The position numbers were made by a program, and so were the translations under genes. This document shows, one piece after another, positions 20,489 through 29,853 of a stretch of DNA of 64,000 bases. A model generated the notes under the pieces. The model made no database searches. It was not told the origin of the DNA and saw only the letters and a list, made by a program, of their open reading frames with translations. Position 1 is the stretch's first letter. Each line of letters opens with the position of its first letter. Source of the stretch: Azonexaceae bacterium. Its GTDB lineage: Bacteria; Pseudomonadota; Gammaproteobacteria; Burkholderiales; Rhodocyclaceae. The stretch spans positions 1 to 64,000 of the forward strand of contig JAAXVL010000002.1 of NCBI GenBank assembly GCA_013335535.1. The letters are read 5' to 3'.

Positions 20489-20490
20489 GC

Positions 20491-21024
20491 ATGTGGCGGC
20501 GTCTGCTGCTCGTTGTCGTTCTGGCAGCGGCCGGTTGTGCCGAGGTCGAGAAGCAGCCGGAAATCGCTGCTGACGAGGAAGTGGTGGCCGAGAAGCCGGT
20601 AGCTGAAAGCAAGGAGCCGAAGTTCAAGAACTCGACGCTCAAGTATCTGGCCAATCGCAACCTCAAGCCGCAGCCGACACGCCCGCTCAATGTCCGCTCG
20701 CGCTGCACGCACCGCGATGCCATTGGCACGCAGACGCGGCTTGATTTGCTGGTCAAGGAAGCGCAGGTCAAGACCTTTGCCGCTCAGGTCAGCATGAAGG
20801 GGCACGGTACCTGCCGCTTCGACCTGAACGACTTCGAGCAGGTCGAAAAAATGCCGCAAGCGCTGCTACGCCACAAAAAACAGTCGGATTGCCTGGTTCG
20901 CATGTGGGAGCAGGGGCCGAAAGTAACGATTGCATTCAACAGTTGTCCCAAGTCCTGCGATGGGCAGGCCTTCGATTATCTCTGGCCGATCATGGTCGAG
21001 GCGAAGAGCGGGCAGTGTTTCTGA
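20491..21024 (+). CDS. hypothetical lipoprotein between gatA and gatB
   Basis: A 177-residue protein with a short signal peptide and a plausible lipobox (LAAAGCAEV), an acidic/lysine-rich linker (about 22-60) and a C-terminal domain with four further cysteines (C in SRCTHR, GTCRF, SDCLV, NSCPKSC) that could pair in the periplasm. I recognise no family. It starts 2 bp after gatA and ends 13 bp before gatB, so it is embedded in the amidotransferase operon although nothing suggests a role in tRNA amidation. Confidence 0.75.
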   Translation: MWRRLLLVVVLAAAGCAEVEKQPEIAADEEVVAEKPVAESKEPKFKNSTLKYLANRNLKPQPTRPLNVRSRCTHRDAIGTQTRLDLLVKEAQVKTFAAQVSMKGHGTCRFDLNDFEQVEKMPQALLRHKKQSDCLVRMWEQGPKVTIAFNSCPKSCDGQAFDYLWPIMVEAKSGQCF

Positions 21025-21037
21025 AACGGATGAAGCT

Positions 21038-22492
21038 ATGAATCAGTGGGAAGTAGTGATCGGCATCGAAACGCACGCGCAGCTCGCGACCGTTTCGAAG
21101 ATTTTCTCCGGCGCCTCAACGGCCTTCGGGGCTGAACCGAACACCCAGGCGTGCGCGGTCGACCTCGCCTTGCCCGGTGTTTTGCCGGTGCTCAACAAGA
21201 AGGCGGTCGAGTGCGCCATTCGCTTTGGCCTGGCCATTGGCGCCGAAGTTGCCCAGAAATCGGTTTTTGCCCGCAAGAACTACTTCTACCCCGATCTGCC
21301 CAAGGGCTACCAGATCAGCCAGATGGACCTGCCCGTCGTCGTCGGTGGCAATATCACGCTGCAGGTCGGTCAGGGCGACAAGGCTTACGAGAAAGTCGTT
21401 CGCCTGACCCGCGCTCACCTGGAGGAAGATGCCGGTAAATCGCTGCACGAAGATTTCCAGGGTAAATCAGGCATCGACCTCAACCGCGCTGGTACGCCGC
21501 TGCTCGAAATCGTTTCCGAGCCGGACATGCGTTCCTCTGACGAGGCGGTGGCCTACGCCAAGGCGCTGCATGCGCTGGTCCAGTGGATCGGCATCTGCGA
21601 CGGCAACATGCAGGAAGGTTCTTTCCGTTGCGATGCCAACGTTTCGGTGCGGCCGAAAGGTCAGGTCGAATTCGGGACGCGTCGTGAAATCAAGAATCTC
21701 AACTCTTTCCGCTTTCTCAAGGAAGCCATTGATTTTGAAGTGCAATGGCAGATCAACGAAATCGAGGAAGGTCGCAGGATTCAGCAGGCGACGGTGCTGT
21801 TCGATCCGGATAGCGGCGAAACGCGCATGATGCGCAGCAAGGAAGATGCCCACGACTATCGCTATTTCCCTGATCCCGACCTGCTGCCGCTGGTCATTTC
21901 GAGCGACTGGATTGCCCGTGTTCAGGGCGAATTGCCGGAGTTGCCTGGCCAGATGCGTGAACGCTTTGTCAGCGAATTCGGGCTGTCGAATTACGACGCG
22001 ACAACGCTGACGGCGAATTCCGAAATTGCGGCTTTTTTCCAGTCCACCGTGGCAATCGCCGGAAAGCAGAATGCCAAACCCTGCGCCAATTGGGTCATGG
22101 TCGATCTTGCTGCACGCCTCAACAAGGATGGCAGGGAGATCGCCGAGTCGCCGGTATCTGCCGCCCAACTGGCCGGTTTGATTCTGCGCATCGCCGACAA
22201 CACCATCTCGAACAACATCGCCAAGAAGGTTTTCGAGGCCCTGTGGAATGGTGACGGAGCGACGGCTGACGAGATCATCGACAAGCAGGGCCTGAAGCAG
22301 ATCACCGACAGCGGTGCCATCGAGTCATTGGTGGACGAAGTTCTCGCTGCCAATCCCGCCAATGTCGCTGAGTTCAAGGCAGGCAAGGAAAAGGCGTTCA
22401 ACGCCCTGGTCGGTCAGGTCATGAAGGCGGCGAAGGGCAAGGCCAATCCACAGCAGGTAAACGACCTGCTCAAGCAGAAGCTGGCTAGCTGA
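21038..22492 (+). CDS. gatB: aspartyl/glutamyl-tRNA amidotransferase subunit B
   Basis: A 484-residue GatB. It begins [13 protein letters not shown], carries [16 protein letters not shown] and the signature [10 protein letters not shown], and ends in the YqeY-like tRNA-binding tail (about 330-484; [13 protein letters not shown]). It activates the tRNA-bound glutamate/aspartate by phosphorylation. ATG 21038 fits family length. A weak copy of the dispersed element lies at 22015-22053. Confidence 0.96.
   Translation: MNQWEVVIGIETHAQLATVSKIFSGASTAFGAEPNTQACAVDLALPGVLPVLNKKAVECAIRFGLAIGAEVAQKSVFARKNYFYPDLPKGYQISQMDLPVVVGGNITLQVGQGDKAYEKVVRLTRAHLEEDAGKSLHEDFQGKSGIDLNRAGTPLLEIVSEPDMRSSDEAVAYAKALHALVQWIGICDGNMQEGSFRCDANVSVRPKGQVEFGTRREIKNLNSFRFLKEAIDFEVQWQINEIEEGRRIQQATVLFDPDSGETRMMRSKEDAHDYRYFPDPDLLPLVISSDWIARVQGELPELPGQMRERFVSEFGLSNYDATTLTANSEIAAFFQSTVAIAGKQNAKPCANWVMVDLAARLNKDGREIAESPVSAAQLAGLILRIADNTISNNIAKKVFEALWNGDGATADEIIDKQGLKQITDSGAIESLVDEVLAANPANVAEFKAGKEKAFNALVGQVMKAAKGKANPQQVNDLLKQKLAS
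22015..22053 (-). repeat. weak candidate copy of the dispersed 38-bp element (inside gatB)
   Basis: Minus strand GCCACGGTGGACTGGAAAAA followed by AGCCGCAATTTCGGAATTC. Core similarity is partial and natural gatB sequence could explain it. Confidence 0.35.
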
Positions 22493-23140
22493 TCAGCGTG
22501 GAGGTTGAGCCGTGCCGCTCGGTGCGGGCGGCGGGCGGCGGGTCAGTTCGTAGTAGCGCTTGCGGTCAGCGTCATACTTGGCCTTGATAACGGCGAAGTC
22601 CCGCTTCTTGATGTCGAGCAACTCCTGCTGGAGCCGGATCTCGTGGTCAATGGCGCGCAAATCGCGCTCCAGGTCTGGCGGCAAGGCTTTTTTCTTGTAG
22701 AACTCGGCTTCGTCCTCAAATTTCTTGCGCTTGGTTTGCGCCTGGTCGATACGTGTAATGGTTGCCAGAATGGCTAGGTTGACGTCAGCCTCGGCTTTGC
22801 GTTGAGCCAGATCGATGTCTTCGGGCATCGCATAGGTGTCGAGCAACGCCTGGTCGCGCCGCCGCTGCTCGCGACTGGCGTTTTCGAGCTGCTTGCGTCG
22901 CAGGTTTTCCTGAGCCTGTTCGGCTTTTTGCTCTGGAGTCAGCGCCGCACCAACCTCCTTGACAATGTTGCCACCACTGTCCAGAACGCGATAGGCGCGT
23001 CCCCGGCACTGCTCTGGCAACATGTCGCCGCAAACCCGGCGACCGCTGCTGGGGTCATGACAGCAATAGAATTCCCCCGCCGCTTGCACCGAGCCAAGCG
23101 ACATCAACAGCCAAGAGGCGAGGAGCAGCTTTTTACGCAT
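22493..23140 (-). CDS. exported DUF4124-like coiled-coil protein
   Basis: A 215-residue protein. A cleavable signal peptide (about 1-20, ending VQAA) is followed by a small cysteine-containing beta module ([27 protein letters not shown]) resembling DUF4124, then a long charged alpha-helical coiled coil (about 65-200) and a proline-rich end. It is periplasmic by prediction, function unknown. It is convergent with gatB (stops adjacent) and its start overlaps the pyrE stop by 8 bp. The ATG at 23140 places the signal peptide correctly. Confidence 0.75.
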   Translation of the reverse strand: MRKKLLLASWLLMSLGSVQAAGEFYCCHDPSSGRRVCGDMLPEQCRGRAYRVLDSGGNIVKEVGAALTPEQKAEQAQENLRRKQLENASREQRRRDQALLDTYAMPEDIDLAQRKAEADVNLAILATITRIDQAQTKRKKFEDEAEFYKKKALPPDLERDLRAIDHEIRLQQELLDIKKRDFAVIKAKYDADRKRYYELTRRPPPAPSGTAQPPR

Positions 23141-23774
23141 GGATGCCGTACTGCTCCCGGTACCGGGTAACGGCGTCGCGGTGGGCCGCAAATTCCGGAT
23201 GATGTGCCAGGAAAGACATCAGGTCACTGAGCCCGGCGACGGCGACGACAGGAATGCCATAGTCGCGCTGCACTTCCTGCACGGCAGACAATTCGCCCTG
23301 GCCGCGTTCCTGGCGATCCAGCGCAATCAACACGCCAGCCGGGGTGGCGCCGGCGGCGCGGATCAGTTCAACCGATTCCCGGACCGAGGTGCCGGCCGAA
23401 ATCACGTCATCAACGATGAGCACTCGGCCGGAGAGCGGAGCCCCAACAATGTTGCCACCTTCGCCATGATCCTTGGCTTCCTTGCGGTTGTAAGCGAAGG
23501 GGTAATTTCGGCCACGCTGCGCCATCGCCATGGTGATCGTGGCAACCAAGGGGATACCTTTGTAGGCCGGGCCAAACAGCATGTCAAACTGGACGCCGCC
23601 TGCCTCGGCGGCTTTCGCGTAGAATTCGGCGAGGCGGCCAAGCGAGTTGCCGTCGTTGAACAAACCGGCATTGAAGAAGTAGGGCGAGAGCCTTCCCGCC
23701 TTGGTTTTGAATTCGCCAAAACGCAATACCTGGCAGCTCAGCGCAAATTCAATAAATTCCTGACGAAAATCCAT
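23133..23774 (-). CDS. pyrE: orotate phosphoribosyltransferase
   Basis: A 213-residue enzyme that makes orotidine monophosphate from orotate and PRPP in pyrimidine synthesis. The PRPP-binding loop [17 protein letters not shown] is intact, and [13 protein letters not shown] and [15 protein letters not shown] (flexible catalytic loop) are family features. ATG 23774 gives family length. Divergent from xth with 47 bp between starts. Confidence 0.95.
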   Translation of the reverse strand: MDFRQEFIEFALSCQVLRFGEFKTKAGRLSPYFFNAGLFNDGNSLGRLAEFYAKAAEAGGVQFDMLFGPAYKGIPLVATITMAMAQRGRNYPFAYNRKEAKDHGEGGNIVGAPLSGRVLIVDDVISAGTSVRESVELIRAAGATPAGVLIALDRQERGQGELSAVQEVQRDYGIPVVAVAGLSDLMSFLAHHPEFAAHRDAVTRYREQYGIHA

Positions 23775-23821
23775 ATTTTTCCATTCTATCCGACCGGGAA
23801 AACCGGGCCGACCATTGCACA

Positions 23822-24601
23822 ATGTTACGCATCATCTCCCTGAATCTCAATGGTATCCGCTCTGCCTGGAGCAAAAATGTCTTGCCTTGGGCAGCTTCTC
23901 AAAACGCCGACATTTTTTGTCTACAGGAACTCAAGGCTCAGTTGCCCGATTTGACGTCGGAAATGATGGCGCCGGATGGCATGCACGCGTTCTATCACTG
24001 TGCCGAGAAAAAAGGTTATAGCGGTGTCGGCATCTGGAGCAGACAGAAGCCTGACCGCGTGATCGAAGGCTTCGATGACGGGGAGTTCGACGCTGAGGGA
24101 CGCTATATCCGGGCCGATTTTGGCAATCTGTCAGTGATTTCGCTTTATCTTCCCTCGGGTTCTTCTTCGCCGGAAAGACAAGAAGCCAAATTTCGCTTTC
24201 TCGACGTTTTTTTGCCGCATATGCTTGCGCTACGCGCTGAAGGTCGGGAAATTGTCCTGTGCGGCGACTGGAACATTGCGCATCAGGCCATTGACCTGAA
24301 AAACTGGAAATCGAATCAGAAAAACTCGGGCTTCCTCCCGGAGGAGCGTGCCTGGCTTTCCCGGGTGTTCGATGAGCAGGGCTGGGTTGATGTCTATCGC
24401 TCTCTTTATCCGGATACCGGCGATGCCTGCTACACGTGGTGGAGCAATCGCGGCCAAGCCTGGGCCAAGAATGTCGGCTGGCGAATCGACTACCAGATTG
24501 CCACACCCGGAATTGCTGCTTCTGCCCAAAAGGCCGAAGTCTACAAGGCCGAGCGCTTTTCCGATCATGCCCCTCTGATCATCGATTACGACTTCAAATA
24601 A
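23822..24601 (+). CDS. xth: exodeoxyribonuclease III family endonuclease
   Basis: A 259-residue AP endonuclease/exonuclease III. Metal and catalytic residues appear in [32 protein letters not shown] and the terminal [11 protein letters not shown]. It repairs abasic sites. The sequence [23 protein letters not shown] fits the XthA/ExoA class. After the stop, AATGCGCATT (24608-24617) is a short palindrome without a T run. Confidence 0.94.
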   Translation: MLRIISLNLNGIRSAWSKNVLPWAASQNADIFCLQELKAQLPDLTSEMMAPDGMHAFYHCAEKKGYSGVGIWSRQKPDRVIEGFDDGEFDAEGRYIRADFGNLSVISLYLPSGSSSPERQEAKFRFLDVFLPHMLALRAEGREIVLCGDWNIAHQAIDLKNWKSNQKNSGFLPEERAWLSRVFDEQGWVDVYRSLYPDTGDACYTWWSNRGQAWAKNVGWRIDYQIATPGIAASAQKAEVYKAERFSDHAPLIIDYDFK

Positions 24602-24677
24602 GCATCCAATGCGCATTGATTTCGCTGCACAGTAGGGATAATCTGTACTTCTGCTTAACTCACCAACGAGGTTGAAA

Positions 24678-24992
24678 ATGTCCGAAGAAATGACTGCTGC
24701 CAACAAGGAAAAGTTGGTTACCGATCTTAAGGTTGTGATCTCTGACACCGAAGAGTTGCTGCGTGCCACTGCTGGCGCAGCCGGCGAAAAAGTGAGCGAG
24801 CTGCGTGAGCGTCTGGGTGTTCGTTTGCGCGACACCAAGGAGCGCGTTCTTGATCTTGAAGCTGCTCTGGTCGACAAAACCAAGGCGGCTGCACGTGCAA
24901 CCGATGATTTCGTGCACGAGGAACCCTGGAAAGCCGTCGGTGTCGCCGCGGCGCTGGGTCTCGCTCTTGGTGTTCTGATCGGCCGTCGCTAA
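24678..24992 (+). CDS. DUF883 (YqjD/ElaB-like) membrane-anchored protein
   Basis: A 104-residue protein with a long amphipathic helix (about 5-75) and a C-terminal membrane anchor ending in LGVLIGRR. This is the YqjD/ElaB/YgaM architecture; E. coli YqjD binds ribosomes and tethers them to the membrane in stationary phase. ATG 24678 follows a GAGG ribosome site. First gene of a four-gene run with very tight spacing. A GATAAT sequence about 45 bp upstream may be a -10; its nearest -35 (TTGATT) is too close (15 bp) to be convincing. Confidence 0.85.
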   Translation: MSEEMTAANKEKLVTDLKVVISDTEELLRATAGAAGEKVSELRERLGVRLRDTKERVLDLEAALVDKTKAAARATDDFVHEEPWKAVGVAAALGLALGVLIGRR

Positions 24993-24996
24993 GCGA

Positions 24997-25404
24997 ATGA
25001 ATGAACAGGCAGGCGGTGAAGTGGGTCGCGAAGGCCTCTTCGCCGCGCTGAAAAACAGCCTCGCGACACTGATCGCGATTGGCAGGACGCGTGCCGAACT
25101 CCTTGTCACAGAGCTTGAGGAAGAGAAACTTCGCCTCATGTCGCTGTGGTCCAAGGCGATTGGCGCGGCGTTCATGCTTGCCGTGGGCGTTGTCTTGAGC
25201 ATTTGTTGTCTGGCGCTGGCCTTCTGGGAGCACCGGGTTGTTGTTTTCGGCATCTTTGCGGCGTTGTTCGTCGGTGGTGCCTTGCTACTGATCGCTTCGC
25301 TGAAACGACAGACTGCCCAGCCGAGCAAGATGTTCCGGGCGAGTCTGTCCGAACTGGAAGCAGACATGGCGCTACTACGCCGCCATCGCAATAAGTCTGA
25401 ATGA
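24997..25404 (+). CDS. YqjE-like phage-holin-family membrane protein
   Basis: A 135-residue protein. A cytoplasmic amphipathic helix (about 1-45) precedes two transmembrane helices (about 52-75 and 82-105) and a charged tail, as in the YqjE (Actinobacterial holin-like, PF07332) family that follows yqjD in many proteobacteria. It starts 4 bp after the YqjD-like gene and overlaps the next gene by 4 bp. Confidence 0.82.
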   Translation: MNEQAGGEVGREGLFAALKNSLATLIAIGRTRAELLVTELEEEKLRLMSLWSKAIGAAFMLAVGVVLSICCLALAFWEHRVVVFGIFAALFVGGALLLIASLKRQTAQPSKMFRASLSELEADMALLRRHRNKSE

Positions 25405-25694
25405 ACCCGAAACTACTGGAACTGGCCACCCGGCATGGCGCACTGAAAGCGCGTATCGATGAACAGCGCCGTACTCTGGCACGGCATTCAGTTCCACTGG
25501 AAGCGGCGCTGGCTCGAGGTGATTGTGTCCTCAAGGGGGTTGACTGGCTCAAACATCATCCGGCTGCAGTCGGCGTGGCTGTTTTTGTCGCCGTTGTGGC
25601 ACGGCCACGACGTGCTTGGCGCTGGGCGAGGCGTGGGCTATTCATTTGGCGGGGCTGGCAGGCTATACGAAATTCGCTGGTAGGTGCCCGTTGA
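25401..25694 (+). CDS. YqjK-like small protein
   Basis: A 97-residue protein with a basic coiled N-terminus (RIDEQRRTLARH), one hydrophobic stretch (HPAAVGVAVFVAVVA) and a tryptophan/arginine-rich end. This is the pattern and position of YqjK downstream of yqjDE. Overlaps the previous gene by 4 bp. Function unknown. Confidence 0.7.
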   Translation: MNPKLLELATRHGALKARIDEQRRTLARHSVPLEAALARGDCVLKGVDWLKHHPAAVGVAVFVAVVARPRRAWRWARRGLFIWRGWQAIRNSLVGAR

Positions 25695-25696
25695 GC

Positions 25697-26008
25697 GTGG
25701 GTGATTCAAGGGCCGAAGAGGCCGCAGTACTGTCGGGCTGCTGGCGACAGGTGCTTTCCTCGCAACGGCGTCAGGCACGCCGGGTTCTGGCAGAGTTGAT
25801 CGCAACGCGCGGCATCATGCCGCTATTGATGAAGATGCGAAATGGCGGCCACTGGACTTCAGATGAAAAGCAGGAACTCATCCGGCATCTGCGCCGTATG
25901 GTCCGTCTGTCTCCGTATCTGATTGCCTTGCTCTTGCCGGGTTCGATTTTGTTTCTGCCTGTCTACGCCTGGTGGCTGGACAGGCGCCGGGTCAGACGGG
26001 GCGACTAG
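25697..26008 (+). CDS. small LETM1-like membrane protein
   Basis: About 103 residues from GTG 25697 (TTG 25691 is an alternative start). The C-terminal half, HWTSDEKQELIRHLRRMVRL followed by SPYLIALLLPGSILFLPV, resembles the helix plus membrane segment before the ribosome-binding domain in LETM1-type proteins (LRRTVRDLVRLVPF...VPFAELLLPV pattern). No LETM1 C-terminal domain follows. It ends in RRRVRRGD and overlaps the convergent permease stop by 17 bp. Assignment rests on motif resemblance and needs a profile search. Confidence 0.6.
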   Translation: MGDSRAEEAAVLSGCWRQVLSSQRRQARRVLAELIATRGIMPLLMKMRNGGHWTSDEKQELIRHLRRMVRLSPYLIALLLPGSILFLPVYAWWLDRRRVRRGD

Positions 26009-27260
26009 CAGTTGCTGCTGCTTCGTTCCACGGCGCGACTTTAAGCAAGAGCACCATTCCGGGAACGGCCAGCGCCACGCATAACCAGTAAAAGCTGCTC
26101 CAGCCGAGTGTTTCGACCAACCAACCGGCAGAAGCATTGATGAAGGTGCGCGGTACGGCGGCCAGACTGGTGAAGAGCGCCATCTGAGTGGCCGTGTAGG
26201 CCGGGTGGGTCGAGCGGGCGATATAGGCAACGAAGGCCGCGGTTCCCAGACCAACGCCCAGCGCTTCGAGGCTGATCACGAAGGCCAAGGCGACACGCTC
26301 TTCGGCGCCGATGCTGGCATAGTGTCCTTGCGATGCCAGCCAGGCAAAGCCAAAAATGGATACCAGTTGTACTGCGCCGAACAGCCATAGTGCCCGGTTG
26401 ATGCCCAGCCGTATCATCCACAAACCGCCGAGCAGGGCTCCAATCACCGCTGGCCAGAGGCCGGCATGTTTGGCGATGAGGCCGATGTCAGTCTTGGTAA
26501 ACCCCATGTCGAGATAAAACGGAGTAGCTAGTGCCGTGCAAAGACTGTCTCCGAGTTTGTAGAGAAAGATGAAGCCAAGAACCATCATGGCTCCACGCCA
26601 GCCTTGCCGGCCGATGAATTCGTGGAATGGTTCGGTAACAGCCTGACGCAGGGTTTTTGGGGTGCCCCTGACAAGCGGTTCGCTGACCAGCCAAGCCATC
26701 ACCATGCCAGGAATCATGAATGCGCCGGTAATCCAGAACACTTCGTTCCAGGGCAGGCGATCTGCAAGTATCAGCGATAGGGAGCCAGGAATCAGGCCGG
26801 CAATCCGATAGGCATTGACGTGCACAGCATTGCCAAGCCCAAGTTCGTTGTCATTCAGAATCTCTCGTCGGAAAGCGTCGACTGCAATGTCCTGGGTTCC
26901 CGACAGGAAGGCGAGAAGGGCGGCAAGCCACAGTATGGGCCAGATACTCTCTTTCGGATCGAGGCCTCCGAGAGAGCCAATAACAAGCAATAAGCCAAGC
27001 TGCGTCAGTAGCATCCAGCCACGGCGGCGGCCAAATCCGGGAATGCTGAAGCGATCAAGGAGCGGCGACCAAAGAAATTTCCAGGTATAGGGAAACTGAA
27101 TCAGGGCAAAAAAACCGATGGTCTTGAGATCCACCCCTTCGCTACGCAGCCAGGCAGGTAGCAGGTTAAGCAACAGGTAGAGCGGCAGGCCTGAACTGAA
27201 ACCGGTAAAGATGCAGATCAGCATCTTCCTGCTGAGCAGGGCGGCAAGCCAGGCTGGCAT
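25992..27260 (-). CDS. AmpG-like MFS permease
   Basis: A 422-residue, 12-helix major facilitator. The N-terminal pattern FSSGLPLYLLLNLLPAWLRS and the loop SGTQDIAVDAFRREIL, with PYTWKFLWSPLLDRF, are AmpG signatures; AmpG imports anhydro-muropeptides for cell-wall recycling. The start shares one base with the metW stop (TGATG), so it is coupled to metXW although functionally unrelated. Confidence 0.85.
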   Translation of the reverse strand: MPAWLAALLSRKMLICIFTGFSSGLPLYLLLNLLPAWLRSEGVDLKTIGFFALIQFPYTWKFLWSPLLDRFSIPGFGRRRGWMLLTQLGLLLVIGSLGGLDPKESIWPILWLAALLAFLSGTQDIAVDAFRREILNDNELGLGNAVHVNAYRIAGLIPGSLSLILADRLPWNEVFWITGAFMIPGMVMAWLVSEPLVRGTPKTLRQAVTEPFHEFIGRQGWRGAMMVLGFIFLYKLGDSLCTALATPFYLDMGFTKTDIGLIAKHAGLWPAVIGALLGGLWMIRLGINRALWLFGAVQLVSIFGFAWLASQGHYASIGAEERVALAFVISLEALGVGLGTAAFVAYIARSTHPAYTATQMALFTSLAAVPRTFINASAGWLVETLGWSSFYWLCVALAVPGMVLLLKVAPWNEAAATASRPV

Positions 27261-27859
27261 CAGCGGTTCTGTGTCAGTCGATAGACCGCCAGACTGCCAA
27301 GGAAGTTGACCTCGCTGGAGACAGGGTTGCCCTCTTCGTCAAGAACACTGCGCTCGCGGATGATCAAGCCCATTTTATTGCACAGGTCCTCGAAATCGAG
27401 CAGGGTGAAAAAGCGCACATTTGGTGAGTCGTACCACTGATAAGGGAGATCCTCGGATACCGGCATGCGTCCGTCGAGTACCGAACGAAGGTTCTTCCAG
27501 TAGGCAAAGTTGGGAAAGGAGACCACGGCTTCGCGACCGACGCGCAGCATTTCGCGCAGGATTCCTTCGGTGTGACGAACGGTTTGCAGTGTGCGGGACA
27601 GCACCACATGATCGAAAGCCTGATCGGTAAATTCGTCTAGGCCTCGTTCCAGGTTGCCCTGGATAACATTTATGCCGTTCTTGATCGCAGCCAGCACATT
27701 GGCGTCGTCGATTTCGACGCCGACACCTTGGACGCCGCGCAGCTCAATCAGGTGTTTCAGTAGCGAGCCATCTCCGCAACCAAGGTCGAGAACGCGGTGG
27801 CCAGGTTCAATCCACCCGGCGATCAATTCAAAATCAGGGCGGCCAAGAGTGTGCGTCAT
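27260..27859 (-). CDS. metW: methionine biosynthesis protein MetW
   Basis: A 199-residue SAM-fold protein. The nucleotide loop is [36 protein letters not shown] and the ending of the domain ([15 protein letters not shown]) are MetW-specific. MetW pairs with MetX-type homoserine acyltransferases and is needed for their full activity in several bacteria. Overlaps metX by 4 bp and is thus under the same SAM-II riboswitch. Confidence 0.93.
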   Translation of the reverse strand: MTHTLGRPDFELIAGWIEPGHRVLDLGCGDGSLLKHLIELRGVQGVGVEIDDANVLAAIKNGINVIQGNLERGLDEFTDQAFDHVVLSRTLQTVRHTEGILREMLRVGREAVVSFPNFAYWKNLRSVLDGRMPVSEDLPYQWYDSPNVRFFTLLDFEDLCNKMGLIIRERSVLDEEGNPVSSEVNFLGSLAVYRLTQNR

Positions 27860-28980
27860 AGCTTGATGTTCCGCAGGTAGGCATCGACCACGCCGTGATA
27901 GTGGGCGTCTTCCATAAGGAAAGAGTCATGACCAAAATTGAGGTCGATTTCTGCGTAGGCAACATTACGTCCGTTGGCCAGCAGGGCGGCGACAATCTCT
28001 TTCGAGCGCGCCGGGGTGAAGCGCCAGTCAGTCGTAAATGAGGCAATCAGAAAGTTGGCCTTGCTGCGTGCCATCGTGGCCGTCAGATTACCGTTGTCCT
28101 CACGCGACGGGTCGAAATAATCGAGCGCCTTGGTCATCAAGAGGTAGGTGTTGGCATCAAAATAGCCTGCAAACTTGTCACCTTGGTAGCGCAGATAGGA
28201 TTCGACCTCGAATTCAACGTCGAAACCGAAAGAAAAGGCGCTGTTACGGAGTTCGCGACCGAATTTCTCACCCATCTGGTCGTCCGACAAATAGGTGATG
28301 TGGCCAAGCATGCGCGCCAGGCGCAGGCCACGCACAGGGCGGGTGTTGTATTCGTAGTAATTGCCGCCGTGGAAATCCGGATCGGTCAGGATGGCTTGGC
28401 GGGCGACATCATTGAAGGCGATGTTCTGGGCAGAAAGCTTGGGTGCGGCGGCGATCACGATAGCGTTGCGCACCCTGTCCGGATAAGTGATGCTCCAGCG
28501 CAGCGCCTGCATGCCGCCCAGGCTGCCACCCATGACGGCCGCCCAGCTATCGATGCCGAGCATGTCGGCCAGCCGGGCTTGGGCGTGCACCCAGTCGTTC
28601 ACTGCGACGATGGGAAAGTCGGCTCCCCAAGGTTTTCCAGTGGCAGGATTGGTCGATGACGGCCCGGTCGAGCCATGGCAACCACCCAAATTGTTCAGGC
28701 CAACGACAAAGAACTTGTCGGTATCCAGCGGTCGGCCAGGACCGACGATATTGTCCCACCAGCCAATATTTTCTGGCTGATGGGCATAATGACCTGCGAC
28801 ATGATGATGGCCAGAGAGTGCATGACAGACCAGAATAGCATTGGATTTTGCTGCGTTGAGCGTGCCATACGTCTCATATACTAGGTCGTAGGCGGGCAAA
28901 ACTCCGCCGCTGCGTAGATGCAACGGCTGGTCGAAGTGAGCGCGCTGTAATTCGACGGCGCCGACGGATTGTCCTGGCAT
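27856..28980 (-). CDS. metX: homoserine O-acyltransferase MetX
   Basis: A 374-residue alpha/beta hydrolase that acylates homoserine in the first step of methionine synthesis. The nucleophile elbow is [12 protein letters not shown]; the catalytic Asp/His are near the end ([16 protein letters not shown]). Whether it uses succinyl- or acetyl-CoA cannot be told here, though MetW-linked MetX proteins are often succinyltransferases. It is preceded by a promoter, SAM-II riboswitch and terminator. Confidence 0.95.
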   Translation of the reverse strand: MPGQSVGAVELQRAHFDQPLHLRSGGVLPAYDLVYETYGTLNAAKSNAILVCHALSGHHHVAGHYAHQPENIGWWDNIVGPGRPLDTDKFFVVGLNNLGGCHGSTGPSSTNPATGKPWGADFPIVAVNDWVHAQARLADMLGIDSWAAVMGGSLGGMQALRWSITYPDRVRNAIVIAAAPKLSAQNIAFNDVARQAILTDPDFHGGNYYEYNTRPVRGLRLARMLGHITYLSDDQMGEKFGRELRNSAFSFGFDVEFEVESYLRYQGDKFAGYFDANTYLLMTKALDYFDPSREDNGNLTATMARSKANFLIASFTTDWRFTPARSKEIVAALLANGRNVAYAEIDLNFGHDSFLMEDAHYHGVVDAYLRNIKL

Positions 28981-28995
28981 GCTGTTCCTGAATAC

Positions 28996-29041
28996 AAAAA
29001 CCCAGTTGGCCTTAAACGTGAACTCGTCGGGCGAACTGGGT
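28996..29041 (-). terminator. intrinsic terminator in the metX leader (riboswitch expression platform)
   Basis: On the minus strand ACCCAGTT (29041-29034) pairs perfectly with AACTGGGT (29007-29000), with a further GCC/GGC inside after one mismatch, followed by TTTTT (29000-28996). It sits between the SAM-II aptamer and the metX ATG, so it most likely ends transcription when SAM is bound. Confidence 0.8.
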
Positions 29042-29044
29042 GGT

Positions 29045-29100
29045 TCCCGTTTTAGCTGAATTTATTTGGCGCCCGCAATCAGAGCTCAAATCGGCGCGGC
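29045..29100 (-). ncRNA. SAM-II riboswitch
   Basis: The minus strand shows GCGCC, GATTTGAG, then ATTGCGGGCGCC, AAATAAATTCAGCTAAAACG and GGGA. P1 forms between GCGCC and GGCGC, and the A-rich strand with GCTAAAA provides the pseudoknot. This matches the SAM-II (metA motif) fold known upstream of metX and metA genes. It lies 64 bp before the metX ATG. Confidence 0.9.
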
Positions 29101-29123
29101 TGGAGTGTTTCCAGCGTCGGGAG

Positions 29124-29152
29124 ACAATACCGAGCAGGGCGCAAAAAGTCAA
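29124..29152 (-). promoter_or_regulatory. sigma70 promoter of the metX leader
   Basis: Minus strand TTGACT (29152-29147), 17-bp spacer, TATTGT (29129-29124). Predicted start near 29117, just ahead of a small hairpin (CTGGA/TCCAG) and the SAM-II aptamer. Confidence 0.8.
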
Positions 29153-29241
29153 TGTGACGATCTACTTATGCAATAGGTGGTAGCGTGCTCAAGATTTGAT
29201 AAAATCCCAACAAAACAAATTTCTAGAAAGCTTTGGCCACA

Positions 29242-29853
29242 ATGCTGGATCAACGGCGGCATCAACGGATTCGTTTCGGCAACTTGCCTAAAGTCAGGAT
29301 TGGCTTCGGGGGGGCGATTGGCGAAGGGCTAATCGAAAATCTATCCTTGTCCGGACTGATGGTGCGGACGGAAATGCCGCTCGAAATTTCGCACAACATC
29401 GGTTGTGAATTTCGGGTTTTTGGCTCGCCGTTGATTGACGTTCCGGCTGCGGTTGTCAGCCGGGTCGGTAATATGTTTGGCGTTCGCTTCCAAACCGGGC
29501 CGATCAATCAGATTCTTATAGACGATGCCATCAATGCCGCCCTGGCATCGGGGAATGCCTCGATTCTTGGTGTTCGCGAGTTAGGGGGAAAAAAAATCAT
29601 GCGCATTACTGGCGGTCTTGGTAACTCTCTACGCAATGATTTCATGCATGCCTTGACGAGGGTCGGGGTCGACGAAATAGATCTTGAGGGCGTTACCGTA
29701 GTTGATCAGGCCGGGCTGGCCCTGTGCCTGGTGGCTTGTAACCGGCACGGGGTGAAGCTTGGTGCGCAGTCGGCGTGTTTCGCCGTGGCTTGGAAGCAGG
29801 CATTGGCGGTGCCTGGTGAGATCGAGAAATTGGAAATACCGGGTTGTGATTGA
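29242..29853 (+). CDS. PilZ-STAS two-domain protein
   Basis: A 203-residue protein. Residues about 1-95 are a PilZ domain with the cyclic-di-GMP motifs RRHQRIRF (RxxxR type) and ENLSLSGLMV (N-x-S-x-x-G). Residues about 110-195 look like a STAS/anti-sigma-antagonist-like fold (IMRITGGLGNSLRNDF, IDLEGVTVVDQAGLALCLVA). The combination would couple cyclic-di-GMP binding to a protein-protein switch. ATG 29242 is used (TTG 29233 is an alternative). A TAAAAT at 29200-29205 could be its -10. Its end overlaps the TonB receptor by 8 bp. Confidence 0.75.
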   Translation: MLDQRRHQRIRFGNLPKVRIGFGGAIGEGLIENLSLSGLMVRTEMPLEISHNIGCEFRVFGSPLIDVPAAVVSRVGNMFGVRFQTGPINQILIDDAINAALASGNASILGVRELGGKKIMRITGGLGNSLRNDFMHALTRVGVDEIDLEGVTVVDQAGLALCLVACNRHGVKLGAQSACFAVAWKQALAVPGEIEKLEIPGCD

